From positions 1 through 64,000 of the forward strand of contig NZ_BARE01000013.1 in the NCBI RefSeq assembly GCF_000367345.1: a stretch of DNA of 64,000 nt, written 5' to 3'. This DNA is from Sphingobium xenophagum NBRC 107872. GTDB taxonomy: Bacteria > Pseudomonadota > Alphaproteobacteria > Sphingomonadales > Sphingomonadaceae. The position numbers were made by a program, and so were the translations under genes. The notes under the pieces are model-generated. The model was given only the letters and a program-made list of their open reading frames with translations. It searched no databases and was not told the origin of the DNA. How positions within the stretch are numbered: position 1 is the stretch's first letter; the number at the start of each line of letters is the position of its first letter. Shown piece by piece: positions 47,740 to 56,302 of the stretch.

Positions 47740-48366
47740 ATGCAAAAATATCTCATCCCCGCCGCTGCCCTGATCGCCCTGACCGGCGGCACAGTCCTGA
47801 TCGCGCAGGCGCCGATGACCGCGCCCGGCACCAAAGACGCTGCCAAGGTGACAGGCGGCACCTACACCGTCGATCCGGGCCATACCCAGGTGGTTTTCGC
47901 GTGGGACCATATGGGTTTCACCAGCAATATGGGGACCATCGCCGAACCGACCGGCACGTTGACGCTGGACAAGGCGAACCCGGCCGCGTCCAAAGTGTCC
48001 GTCACCTTCACGGTCGCCAATCTGCGCACCGGCGTACCCAAGCTGGACGAGCATCTGATAAAAGCGGATTTCTTTGACGCCGCCAAATTCCCGACCGCGA
48101 CCTTCGTATCGACCAGCGTGAAGCCCGATGGCGCGACCGGCGCGGACATCACCGGCAATCTGACGATCAAGGGCGTGACCAAGCCCGTGACGCTGGACGC
48201 TGAACTTTATGGTGCGGGCAAGGCCCCGGCGATGGCGGGCGGCAAGGAAAATGTCGGCTTCGTCGCGACCACGACGATCAAGCGCAGCGATTTCGGCATG
48301 GCCTATGGCGTGCCGATGGTCGGCGACGCGATCGAACTGAAAATCGTCGCCGCGTTCCAGAAGTAA
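47740..48366 (+). CDS. YceI family periplasmic protein
   Basis: Lipocalin-like protein that binds isoprenoid/polyprenoid lipids in known members. The 208 residues have a signal peptide (about 1-22), then GGTYTVDPGHTQVVFAWDH and ADFFDAAKFPTATFVSTSV, both YceI hallmarks, and NLTIKGVTKPVTLD near the C terminus. The ATG at 47740 follows TGGAGAG. An upstream in-frame ATG at 47716 would add eight residues before the signal peptide. Function in this organism unknown. Confidence 0.94.
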   Translation: MQKYLIPAAALIALTGGTVLIAQAPMTAPGTKDAAKVTGGTYTVDPGHTQVVFAWDHMGFTSNMGTIAEPTGTLTLDKANPAASKVSVTFTVANLRTGVPKLDEHLIKADFFDAAKFPTATFVSTSVKPDGATGADITGNLTIKGVTKPVTLDAELYGAGKAPAMAGGKENVGFVATTTIKRSDFGMAYGVPMVGDAIELKIVAAFQK

Positions 48367-48382
48367 GGCCATCAATCCACCT

Positions 48383-48465
48383 CCGTCACCCGGACTTGCT
48401 CCGGGGTCCAGAGCGTCCGGCGCTGTGTGCCGGACCCTGGATCCTGACTTTCGTCAGGATGACGG
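48383..48465. repeat. CCGTCACCCGGACTTG-type inverted repeat
   Basis: CCGTCACCCGGACTTGCTCC...GGGTCC on the left is matched by GGACCCTGGATCCTGA...GTCAGGATGACGG on the right, with an inner GTCCGGC/GCCGGAC hairpin. It is a second repeat family, similar in ends to the one at 39672. It occupies the left part of the 343-base gap before leuA. Confidence 0.75.
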
Positions 48466-48526
48466 ATCCGGGTTGGGCAATAACCACTGGACGCCCCGCC
48501 ACAAAAGCGGCTATGCCGTCCCCATC

Positions 48527-48574
48527 ATGCAGAGCGCGACGCTTCTTCCCCTGCTACGACTTACACGCCCTTAG
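48527..48574 (+). CDS. Leucine-rich leader peptide of leuA (leuL-like)
   Basis: A 15-codon frame reads MQSATLLPLLRLTRP and then TAG. Five of seven consecutive residues (6-12) are leucine (CTT CTT CCC CTG CTA CGA CTT). It ends inside the first strand of an RNA hairpin system and lies 136 bases upstream of leuA. This is the layout of ribosome-mediated attenuation leaders known for leu operons in Proteobacteria. The upstream ribosome-binding site is poor (no clear AGGAG), which is the main weakness. Too short for ordinary gene finders. Confidence 0.65.
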   Translation: MQSATLLPLLRLTRP

Positions 48575-48636
48575 GCGTGGTTTTTGCGCTGCCTTTCGAT
48601 TATGGGCAGCAACGATACGCCTAAGGGCTTCCTTTT
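48564..48636 (+). promoter_or_regulatory. Leucine attenuator structure before leuA
   Basis: Three possible RNA stems. A: CACGCC (48564-48569)/GGCGTG (48574-48579), followed by GTTTTT. B: GCTGCC (48588-48593)/GGCAGC (48605-48610). C: a perfect 12-base stem GCCCTTAGGCGT (48567-48578)/ACGCCTAAGGGC (48617-48628), enclosing B and followed by TTCCTTTT. A and C use the same strand and exclude each other. That strand overlaps the end of the leader peptide, so ribosome position would decide the fold. Which state terminates is inferred: C with its T-rich tail is the best terminator, disrupted when the ribosome stalls at the late Leu codons. Confidence 0.65.
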
Positions 48637-48709
48637 CGCTGATCATCGTTAACCGGGCCGCGCGCCATCGAATAGCCGCGCGCCCGTTCGCAAAAGAAGT
48701 AGCTGACCC

Positions 48710-50380
48710 ATGATGTTGACCGATCCGTCCCAGAAATATCGCGCCTTCCCCCAGATCGACCTGCCCAACCGCCAATGGCCGGGCAATGTCATCACCAGCC
48801 CCCCGCGCTGGCTCTCGACCGATCTGCGCGATGGCAATCAGGCGCTGATCGATCCGATGAATGCGGAGAAGAAAAGCCGCTTCTTCGACCTGCTGGTAAA
48901 AGTCGGCGTCAAGGAGATCGAGGTCGGTTTCCCGTCCGCGGGCGCGACCGAATTCGACTTCATCAGCGCGCTGGTGAAGGATGGCCGTATTCCCGACGAT
49001 GTGATGGTGCAGGTGCTGACGCAGGCGCGTGAGGATCTGATCGCGACGACGTTCGAAAGCCTGCGCGGCGCGAAGAAGGCGATTGTCCATGTCTATAACG
49101 CGGTGTCGCCCGCCTGGCGGCGGATCGTGTTCGGCATGGAGCGGCCACAGATCAAGGAGATCGCCGTCACCGCTGCCAAGCTGCTGCGCGACAATGCGGC
49201 GGCCCAGCCCGATACCGACTGGCATTTTGAATATTCGCCTGAAACCTTCTCCACCGCTGAACTGGATTTCAGCTTGGAATGTTGCGAGGCGGTGATGGAC
49301 ATTTTGATGCCCACGCCGGACAAGCCGCTGATCCTGAACCTGCCCGCCACGGTCGAGTGCGCCACGCCCAACATCTATGCCGACCAGATCGAATGGATGT
49401 GCCGCCATATCAGCAAGCGCGACAGTGTCGTCATTTCGCTGCACCCGCATAATGATCGCGGTACTGGCGTTGCAGCGGCGGAACTGGGGCTGATGGCGGG
49501 CGCAGATCGCGTCGAAGGCTGTCTGTTCGGCAATGGCGAGCGCACCGGCAATTGCGACCTGGTGACGGTGGCGCTCAACATGTACACGCAGGGGATCAAC
49601 CCCGGTCTGGACTTCAGCGACATTGACGAGGTCATTCAGACGGTCGAATATTGCAACCAGCTGCCCGTCCACCCGCGCCACCCCTATGCCGGCGAACTGG
49701 TGTTCACGGCCTTCTCCGGCAGCCATCAGGACGCGATCAAGAAGGGCTTTGCCGCGCAGGAAGCGCGCAACGACCTGATCTGGGACGTGCCTTACCTGCC
49801 GATCGACCCCAAGGATCTGGGCCGCGACTATGAGGCGGTGATCCGCGTCAATTCGCAGTCGGGCAAGGGCGGCGTCGCCTGGGTATTGCAGCAGGACAAG
49901 GGCTTCAAGCTGCCCAAGCGGATGCAGGCCGATTTCAGCCGCGTGGTGCAGGGCATGGCCGACCAGTCCAGCCGCGAGCTCAATGCCGCCGACATCTGGA
50001 CCGCGTTCCAGGACCATTATCATCTGGGCGGCGAACAGGCCTATCGCCTGATCGACTATCAGGAAGGCGGCGCGGCGGGCGACCGCATCTTCACCGGCAA
50101 GATCGCGCACAAGGGCGGCGAACGCTCGATTTCGGGGCGCGGCAACGGCCTGCTGTCGTCCGTGCTGGCCGCGCTGCGCGAGGAACTGGGCGTCGAACTG
50201 GAAATCGCTGACTATAGCGAACATGCGATCGGATCGGGCAGCGACGTGAACGCCGCCGCCTATGTCGAATGCCGCACGCCCGACGGGCGCACCGTGTTCG
50301 GCGTGGGGACCGACGCCGACGTCGCGACGGCTTCGGTGCAGGCCGTGCTGTCGGCTGCCAATGCGGTGGCGCGGGGGTAA
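48710..50380 (+). CDS. leuA: 2-isopropylmalate synthase
   Basis: First committed enzyme of leucine synthesis, condensing acetyl-CoA with 2-oxoisovalerate. The 556 residues match the long LeuA class: catalytic barrel with [16 protein letters not shown] near the start, [16 protein letters not shown] with metal-binding histidines, and a C-terminal LeuA allosteric dimer domain (about 430-556) for leucine feedback. The ATG at 48710 is preferred; a second ATG follows directly. It is preceded by the leucine leader/attenuator, and followed by a palindromic repeat. Confidence 0.97.
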   Translation: MMLTDPSQKYRAFPQIDLPNRQWPGNVITSPPRWLSTDLRDGNQALIDPMNAEKKSRFFDLLVKVGVKEIEVGFPSAGATEFDFISALVKDGRIPDDVMVQVLTQAREDLIATTFESLRGAKKAIVHVYNAVSPAWRRIVFGMERPQIKEIAVTAAKLLRDNAAAQPDTDWHFEYSPETFSTAELDFSLECCEAVMDILMPTPDKPLILNLPATVECATPNIYADQIEWMCRHISKRDSVVISLHPHNDRGTGVAAAELGLMAGADRVEGCLFGNGERTGNCDLVTVALNMYTQGINPGLDFSDIDEVIQTVEYCNQLPVHPRHPYAGELVFTAFSGSHQDAIKKGFAAQEARNDLIWDVPYLPIDPKDLGRDYEAVIRVNSQSGKGGVAWVLQQDKGFKLPKRMQADFSRVVQGMADQSSRELNAADIWTAFQDHYHLGGEQAYRLIDYQEGGAAGDRIFTGKIAHKGGERSISGRGNGLLSSVLAALREELGVELEIADYSEHAIGSGSDVNAAAYVECRTPDGRTVFGVGTDADVATASVQAVLSAANAVARG

Positions 50381-50388
50381 TATCCTCA

Positions 50389-50485
50389 CCGTTCGGGCTG
50401 AGCGCAGTCGAAGCCCTCCACTGAGCGAAGCGAAGTGCCCTCCCGCTGGTCGGGCGAGCCCTTCGACTTCGCTCAGGGCGAACGG
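50389..50485. repeat. Palindromic intergenic repeat between converging genes
   Basis: Ends CCGTTCG (50389-50395) and CGAACGG (50479-50485), arms GGGCTGAGCGCAGTCGAAGC and CCCTTCGACTTCGCTCAGGG. It fills almost the whole leuA/M20-peptidase gap and may serve as terminator for both. Confidence 0.85.
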
Positions 50486-50495
50486 AGGTTGCGCT

Positions 50496-51863
50496 CTACT
50501 TCGCCAATGCCCGCAGCACAGTGTCCCATTGCAGCAGCGACTCCCCGATCCCAGCGACCGGCACCCGCTCGTTCAGACCGTGGGCAAAACCATCCTCCGC
50601 CTTCATGAACAGGCTGGAGACGCCGTAGCTCGGCACCCCCAGCGCGCGGAAATAGAGGCTGTCGGTCGCGCCCGCCGACATGCCGGGCATGACTATGATG
50701 TCAGGCGAACGGGCGGTTACCGCGTCGCGCACCACCTTCATGACGTCGGTGCGAAGGGGTGACGCATCGCTGGCCAGCGGATCGCCCAGCGTTTTGACGG
50801 TCGCGCCACTGTCGGCCACCACTTTCACCAGTTCCGCCTTTACAGCGTCAATAGCCACGCCGGGGAAGATGCGACAATTGACCATCACCTTGGCGCTTTG
50901 CGGCAGGGCGTTGAGCGCATGGCCCGCCTGCGCCATGGTGGCGACGCACGTGGTGCGGACCTGCCCGACAAATTCCGGCCTGGTCGACAGCAATTCCGCC
51001 GCCGCCGCATCGCCCGTTTCGGCATAACGCCGCATCGCCGCGCCAACCTCCCCGCCGATCCGCTTTGCCGACAGCGTCAGCGATGCCCTGGTCAGTTCAT
51101 TGCGCATCGCGGGGAATTGATAGGCGGCGATCCTGTCGATTGCTTTGGCCAGCCGATAGATGGGATTGCCCGGCGTCGGCGCGCTCGAATGCCCGCCCGG
51201 ATCGGTGAAGGCGATTTCGAAATCGGCATAGGTCTTCTCGCCAGCCTGTAACTGATAGAGGACCGGCTTTCCCTCCTCATTCAGCAGTCCGCCGCCGCCA
51301 TCGCCGTTCAGCAGCATTTCCGCGTCCTTATATTGCGCGGCCAGCGCCCTGGTCGTCACCATCGCGGTTTCTTCATCGCCTGACAGCAGCAGGATGACGG
51401 TGCGGCGCGGGGTCCAGCCCTGCTTTTTCAGTTGCGCCAGCGTCGCGACCATCATCGCAACGTCATATTTATTGTCCTCTGCGCCGCGCCCGAAAATATA
51501 GCCATTTTCCTCGACAGGGACGAAGGGGTCGCGGGTCCAGTCCGCCCGATCGGCCGCCACCACGTCCATATGGCCGATCATCAGCAGCGGTTTGAGCTTG
51601 GCGTCGCGCCCCTTGATTGTCGCGGCCAGCGTCGCCGTCTCGCCCATTGGCGTGATGACGATGTCCGCATCGGCAAAACCAGCGCTTTTCAGCACCGATG
51701 CATAATAGGCCGCCAGCTTTGGCACCTGCCCCGCCCCCTCGACCGTGCGGAAGGCGACCGAGCGCATCAATATCTCCTTCGCCGCCGCCGGGTCAGCCGC
51801 CGCCATCGCCCCTTGTGGCAGCATCGCCGCCGCGCCCACCAACAGCCCCAGTCGCCAGTTCAT
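50496..51863 (-). CDS. M20/M25/M40 family metallopeptidase, secreted
   Basis: Zinc-dependent exopeptidase or amidohydrolase of 455 residues. A signal peptide (about 1-21, MNWRLGLLVGAAAMLPQG...AMAA) sends it to the periplasm. Metal ligands are in LMIGHMDVVAADRADW, GRGAEDNKYDVA, the Glu pair of LSGDEETAM, and a His near the end in FAHGLNERV. A dimerisation domain inserts at about 210-335 (FTDPGGHSSAP). AAAGGG lies just before the ATG at 51861-51863. Substrate unknown. Confidence 0.92.
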   Translation of the reverse strand: MNWRLGLLVGAAAMLPQGAMAAADPAAAKEILMRSVAFRTVEGAGQVPKLAAYYASVLKSAGFADADIVITPMGETATLAATIKGRDAKLKPLLMIGHMDVVAADRADWTRDPFVPVEENGYIFGRGAEDNKYDVAMMVATLAQLKKQGWTPRRTVILLLSGDEETAMVTTRALAAQYKDAEMLLNGDGGGGLLNEEGKPVLYQLQAGEKTYADFEIAFTDPGGHSSAPTPGNPIYRLAKAIDRIAAYQFPAMRNELTRASLTLSAKRIGGEVGAAMRRYAETGDAAAAELLSTRPEFVGQVRTTCVATMAQAGHALNALPQSAKVMVNCRIFPGVAIDAVKAELVKVVADSGATVKTLGDPLASDASPLRTDVMKVVRDAVTARSPDIIVMPGMSAGATDSLYFRALGVPSYGVSSLFMKAEDGFAHGLNERVPVAGIGESLLQWDTVLRALAK

Positions 51864-51946
51864 ATATGCCCTTTCGATCCATTTACCCGGCAATGTGGCA
51901 TAGTGGTGGGCAGCCGCCAATCTGATCGCACGAAAGAACTCTACGT

Positions 51947-52049
51947 CCGTTCGCCCTGAGCCTGTCGAGCCGAAGGCGACCGAAGATCAACGAACGTCCT
52001 TCTTCTCAAGGCAGAAAGGACGAGGCTTCGACAAGCTCAGCCCGAACGG
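51947..52049. repeat. Palindromic intergenic repeat in a 329-base gap
   Basis: Ends CCGTTCG (51947-51953) and CGAACGG (52043-52049), arms CCCTGAGCCTGTCGAGCC and GGCTTCGACAAGCTCAGCCC, with an inner CGTCCTT/AAGGACG. The gap 51864-52192 between divergent genes otherwise contains only presumed promoters; TTGCTTG...TATATG near 52127-52146 is a weak candidate for the symporter. Confidence 0.82.
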
Positions 52050-52192
52050 TTGTTGGTGACTGAACGCGAACGGGGGATGCCAGACCCCCGACCCACCCCG
52101 GCAAAAACTAAACCCGGCGCAATTTTTGCTTGCGCGCAATTATATGTCGTCGTCCCATATTGATCGGCCTTAGCCCCGCAGGACGTTCAGCC

Positions 52193-53497
52193 ATGGCCCT
52201 ACCCTATCGCAGTTTCGGATTTCAGGTGATGGTCGGCATGGTCGCCGGACTGGCGCTGGGCGTTGTCGCCCGCCAGATCGGCGCGGGACCGGATGGCGAC
52301 CTCAACTGGCTGGCGACCACGCTCCAGACGGTCGGGTCGATCTTCGTTTCTCTGCTCAAAGCCATCGTCCCGCCATTGGTATTCGCGGCCATCGTCGCGT
52401 CGATCGCCAATTTGCGCGCGCTCGACAATGGCGCGCGGCTGGCCGGACAGACTTTGCTATGGTTTGCCATCACGGCCTTGATCGCGGTCATCATCGGCCT
52501 TGCCATCGGCCTGATCGTCCAGCCGGGCGTGGGGCTGAGCACCGCTGCGCTTGCCGCCAAGCAGCCGGACTCCGTGGGCGGCTGGCTCGATTTCCTCAAA
52601 GGGTTGGTGCCGGGCAACAGCCTGGCGCTGAGCGGCAGCACCTCGGTCGGTGCGGATGGCACGGCCAGCACCAGCATCGGTTTCAACATCCTGCAATTGC
52701 TGGTCATCGCCATCGCCGTCGGGCTGGCGACGCTGAAGGTCGGGGAGAAGGCGGAGCCATTCCTTGCCTTCGTCCGGTCCCTGCTGGCGGTCGTGCGGGC
52801 ACTGCTGGGCTGGGTCATCCGCATGACGCCGATCGGCTCGGCAGGCCTGATCGGCGCGGCGGTCGCGACCTATGGCTGGGACGCGCTGGCGCGGCTGGGT
52901 GTGTTCACCGGCGCCATCTATCTGGGTTTGGCGATCGTCCTGCTAATCGTTTACCCCACGCTGCTGATCGCCCATGGCCTGAAGCCCCTGCCCTTCTTTG
53001 CCAAGGCATGGCCCGCGATCCAGCTGGGTTTCGTCTCCCGCTCCTCGGTCGGCACCATGCCGGTCACCGAAGCCGTGACCGAACGGCTGGGCGTCGACAA
53101 AAGCTACGCCGCCTTCGCCATTCCGCTAGCGTCGACCACCAAGATGGACGGCTGCGCGTCGATCTACCCCGCGCTGTCGGCGATCTTCGTCGCGGGCTTT
53201 TACGGCATCCCGCTGGGCGCAGTCGATTATGCGCTGATCGCGCTGGTATCGGTGATCGGTTCGGCAGCAACGGCAGGCCTGACCGGCGCGACCGTGATGC
53301 TGACGCTGACGCTATCGACGCTCGGCCTGCCGCTGGAGGGCGCAGGGCTGCTGCTGGCGATCGACCCGATCCTCGACATGGGCCGCACGGCGGTCAACGT
53401 CACGGGACAGGTGCTGGTGGGCGTGGTCGTGGCCAAGCGCGAGGGGATATTGGACGAAAGCGCTTATTATGGCGAGCGCGCGTTGGTGGGGGCTTGA
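52193..53497 (+). CDS. Dicarboxylate/amino acid:cation symporter (DAACS)
   Basis: Inner-membrane sodium- or proton-coupled uptake carrier for C4-dicarboxylates or acidic/neutral amino acids. The 434 residues contain about eight to ten hydrophobic segments. Two re-entrant-loop signatures are present: the serine-rich FVSRSSVGTMPVT and the FAIPLASTTKMDGCASIYPAL segment. The ion/substrate motif near the end is AIDPILDMGRTAVNVTG. ATG 52193 follows AGGAC; a longer upstream frame is not hydrophobic. Substrate cannot be assigned. Confidence 0.93.
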   Translation: MALPYRSFGFQVMVGMVAGLALGVVARQIGAGPDGDLNWLATTLQTVGSIFVSLLKAIVPPLVFAAIVASIANLRALDNGARLAGQTLLWFAITALIAVIIGLAIGLIVQPGVGLSTAALAAKQPDSVGGWLDFLKGLVPGNSLALSGSTSVGADGTASTSIGFNILQLLVIAIAVGLATLKVGEKAEPFLAFVRSLLAVVRALLGWVIRMTPIGSAGLIGAAVATYGWDALARLGVFTGAIYLGLAIVLLIVYPTLLIAHGLKPLPFFAKAWPAIQLGFVSRSSVGTMPVTEAVTERLGVDKSYAAFAIPLASTTKMDGCASIYPALSAIFVAGFYGIPLGAVDYALIALVSVIGSAATAGLTGATVMLTLTLSTLGLPLEGAGLLLAIDPILDMGRTAVNVTGQVLVGVVVAKREGILDESAYYGERALVGA

Positions 53498-53623
53498 GCG
53501 CCCGCCGGTCCGCGCCATGACGATCGCATGGCAATGAAGCTGCATCACTGCCCTGTCCTGCCGCGTCACCTTGGTCTATAGGCCGTGGCCCGAACGGCAG
53601 AAGTGCGACATCAAGGCGGATCA

Positions 53624-54967
53624 GTGACAGAGTATCAGGTGCATATCATCGGCGGCGGTTTGGCCGGGTCCGAGGCGGCGTGGCAATTGGCGCAGGCGGG
53701 GGTGAAAGTGCGCCTGTCGGAAATGCGTGGCGCGGGGGATATGACCCCAGCCCACCAGACCGAGGGCCTCGCTGAACTGGTCTGCTCCAACAGTTTCCGA
53801 TCCGATGATGCCGACAAGAATGCCGTAGGGCTGCTGCATCAGGAAATGCGGCGGCTCGATTCCGTCATCATGGCGCAGGCCGAGCCGGCCAAGGTGCCCG
53901 CCGGCTCCGCCCTGGCGGTGGATCGGCACGTCTTTTCGGGCGGCGTCACCCGCGCGCTGGCCGATCATCCCAATGTCGAGATCGTCCGCGAACGGATCGA
54001 CACGCTGCCCACGTCCGGCATGACCATCGTGGCGACCGGGCCGCTGACCGCGCCTGCGCTGGCGGCCAGCATCGGCCAGGCGGCTGGCATGGAGCATCTG
54101 GCCTTTTTCGACGCGATCGCGCCGGTCGTCCACCATGACAGCATCGACATGGATCAATGCTGGATGGCCAATCGCTGGGACAAGATCGGCCCCGGCGGTG
54201 GCGAGGGCAAGGATTATATCAATTGCCCGATGAACCGGGAGCAATATGAGGCTTTCGTCCAGGGTCTGATCGACGGCGAAAAGACCGAGTATAAGGAGTG
54301 GGAGGCCAACACCCCCTATTTCGAGGGCTGCATGCCGATTGAGGTGATGGCGTCACGCGGCCCGGAAACGCTGCGCCATGGGCCAATGAAGCCGATGGGG
54401 CTGGACAATCCGCGCACCGGGCGATGGCCCTATGCCGTCGTGCAGCTGCGGCAGGACAATGCCAGCGGCACGTTGTGGAACATGGTCGGGTTCCAGACCA
54501 AGCTGAAACATGGCGCGCAGGTGGAGCTGTTCCGCACCATACCGGGGCTGGAGAAGGCCGAATTTGCGCGGCTGGGCGGGCTGCATCGCAATACGTTCAT
54601 CCAGTCACCCAAGCTGCTCGATCCGACGCTGCGCCTCAAAAGCGCGCCGCATATCCGCTTTGCCGGGCAGATGACGGGGTGCGAGGGCTATGTTGAAAGT
54701 GCCGCGATCGGGCTGCTGGCGGGGCGGTTCGCAGCGGCGGAATTGCAGGGCCGCGTCATGACGCCACCGCCCGCCGACACCGCGCTGGGCGCGCTGCTCG
54801 GCCATGTGACGGGCAATGTCGTGAGTGCCGACTATCAGCCGATGAATGTCAATTTCGGCCTGTTTCCAACGCTGGACGAGGTGAAGAAAAAGCAGCGCAA
54901 GGAGGCCTATACGGCGCGCGCGCGCGCATCGCTGGGGGCGTGGCTGGGCGAGATGGAGATCGCCTGA
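53624..54967 (+). CDS. trmFO: Methylenetetrahydrofolate-tRNA-(uracil-5-)-methyltransferase TrmFO
   Basis: FAD enzyme that forms 5-methyluridine at tRNA position 54 using methylene-THF. The 447 residues begin [20 protein letters not shown] (FAD-binding GxGxxG) and contain the family motifs [27 protein letters not shown] and [16 protein letters not shown]. The GTG at 53624 has AAGGCGGA upstream; an upstream frame from 53585 adds 13 residues without support. TrmFO and TrmA are alternatives; no trmA is seen here. Confidence 0.96.
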   Translation: MTEYQVHIIGGGLAGSEAAWQLAQAGVKVRLSEMRGAGDMTPAHQTEGLAELVCSNSFRSDDADKNAVGLLHQEMRRLDSVIMAQAEPAKVPAGSALAVDRHVFSGGVTRALADHPNVEIVRERIDTLPTSGMTIVATGPLTAPALAASIGQAAGMEHLAFFDAIAPVVHHDSIDMDQCWMANRWDKIGPGGGEGKDYINCPMNREQYEAFVQGLIDGEKTEYKEWEANTPYFEGCMPIEVMASRGPETLRHGPMKPMGLDNPRTGRWPYAVVQLRQDNASGTLWNMVGFQTKLKHGAQVELFRTIPGLEKAEFARLGGLHRNTFIQSPKLLDPTLRLKSAPHIRFAGQMTGCEGYVESAAIGLLAGRFAAAELQGRVMTPPPADTALGALLGHVTGNVVSADYQPMNVNFGLFPTLDEVKKKQRKEAYTARARASLGAWLGEMEIA

Positions 54968-54977
54968 ACAACAAGGT

Positions 54978-55038
54978 GCTCCCGCGCAGGCGGGAGCCTA
55001 GTTCGGAGCGTGGGACTGGGTTCCCGCCTGCGCGGGAA
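54978..55038. repeat. Paired GC palindromes between converging genes
   Basis: GCTCCCGCGCAGGCGGGAGC (54978-54997) and TTCCCGCCTGCGCGGGAA (55021-55038) are each self-complementary and can also pair with each other. They lie between the trmFO stop and the EF-hand gene stop and may end both transcripts. Confidence 0.75.
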
Positions 55039-55044
55039 CACGAA

Positions 55045-55509
55045 TCAGCATTTACACTTCGGCTTTGCGCTGCGTTTCGGCGCTGTCGCCGCGAACTCCG
55101 CCGGGGTGAGCTTGCCGTCCTTGTTCCCGTCCGCCGCGCCAAAACGATCCGATGTCGCGACCGCCCACTCCTCGAAAGAGAGGAGATTGTCGCCATCCTT
55201 GTCGAGCGCCTTGAACGCCTTGGTCCGGCTGCCCATCATCTCGATCCGGGTGATGACGCCATCGCGATTGCGGTCGTAACGGGCAAAGCGCCGCTGTTCG
55301 CGGCTTTGCGGGCTGGCCTCGGCGGGCATGGGCGGCGCGTCGCCGATGGCGTCAGGATCGCCCAGCGGCAGACTCTCGACCGGCGGTGGTGGCGGCGGGG
55401 CGAATGCGAGTTGCGGGACCGGCTGGTTGCTCGCTCGCCCCTGCCACCAGAACAGGCCGCCCGCGATCAGCAGCAGCATCGCCATCGCGCCTGCCAGCAA
55501 TCGCCCCAT
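55045..55509 (-). CDS. EF-hand domain protein, membrane-anchored or secreted
   Basis: A 154-residue protein with an N-terminal hydrophobic segment (MGRLLAGAMAMLLLIAGGLF) and a Pro-rich linker (APPPPPP). Three EF-hand loops follow: DRNRDGVITRIE (about 79-90), DKDGDNLLSFEE (about 102-113) and DGNKDGKLTPAE (about 126-137), each with Asp/Glu at calcium-ligand positions. It ends in Lys/Cys-rich KPKCKC. A periplasmic calcium-binding role is inferred. The partner is unknown. Confidence 0.87.
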   Translation of the reverse strand: MGRLLAGAMAMLLLIAGGLFWWQGRASNQPVPQLAFAPPPPPPVESLPLGDPDAIGDAPPMPAEASPQSREQRRFARYDRNRDGVITRIEMMGSRTKAFKALDKDGDNLLSFEEWAVATSDRFGAADGNKDGKLTPAEFAATAPKRSAKPKCKC

Positions 55510-55544
55510 GCCCTCATTCTCCCCGGCTGCTTCGCCAGCCTATC

Positions 55545-56234
55545 CTAGCGTCCGAACAGCGCAACCCGCAACAGCCGCAACGCCAAGGCGCGCGGCATGG
55601 CGGCGGGCGCGCGGCGTCCGGCCAGCACATCCTGCCGGGCGAGCGTATAGGCTATCCGCAGCGGCTTCCAGGCGCGCGGCCAGTCGGGTGGCGGGTCCGT
55701 CACGAGTTGCTTGGCCAGCGTCAACGCTTCATCGGCCAGCCGATCATCGCCGACATGGCCCGAAAGATCCCATAATGCCCACACCTGCCCCGCCTGTACC
55801 AGCCAGTCGGGGACGTCCGCCTGCCCCGCCAGGGCCCGGAACAGCCCCCCGCCGCGTCCCATCGCATAGCTGCGCAGACCCGCCACATCGATTTCCGGCT
55901 CCACCACCAATATTTCCCAGCCATCGATCATCGCGACCAGTCCCGGCGCGGCGGCGGCGCCCGTCGCGCGCATCGCGTCGATCACTGGCTCCCCCTGCCC
56001 CTTGATCCCCGACACATCGTCGATGACGTCATTCCACCATGCCAACCGCATCTGGCCGATCGTGGGTTCGCGGGTCGATCGCGCGATATGCGCCAGCCGC
56101 CCATCATAGGCCCAGATCGCCCGATGCCGCGCCCCGTCCGCCCCCGCATGAGCGCTGAGCAGCGTCGCCAGCGGGGAAAGGCCATCATCAGGCACGGTAG
56201 TTATCGGTCCTTTAACCATCTTCCTCATACACAT
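55545..56234 (-). CDS. Squalene/phytoene synthase-like protein (NDUFAF6 type)
   Basis: A 229-residue, all-helical protein resembling trans-isoprenyl diphosphate synthases of the squalene/phytoene synthase family: RLAWWNDVIDDVSG stands where the first Asp-rich motif lies. The second (DxxxD) motif is not clear; HVGDDRLADEAL stands near its expected place. The short length and degenerate Asp motifs are like the complex-I assembly factor NDUFAF6 rather than a carotenoid enzyme, and no carotenoid genes are adjacent. Start uncertain: the ATG at 56234, or an internal ATG at 56219, neither with a proper ribosome-binding site. Confidence 0.78.
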   Translation of the reverse strand: MCMRKMVKGPITTVPDDGLSPLATLLSAHAGADGARHRAIWAYDGRLAHIARSTREPTIGQMRLAWWNDVIDDVSGIKGQGEPVIDAMRATGAAAAPGLVAMIDGWEILVVEPEIDVAGLRSYAMGRGGGLFRALAGQADVPDWLVQAGQVWALWDLSGHVGDDRLADEALTLAKQLVTDPPPDWPRAWKPLRIAYTLARQDVLAGRRAPAAMPRALALRLLRVALFGR

Positions 56235-56302
56235 TCTAACCAGAGTGCCTGCATAGGCGAACAGAATTGCCCCGCCCGGACATGGGGGGTGTTGGGCGCG
56301 AC

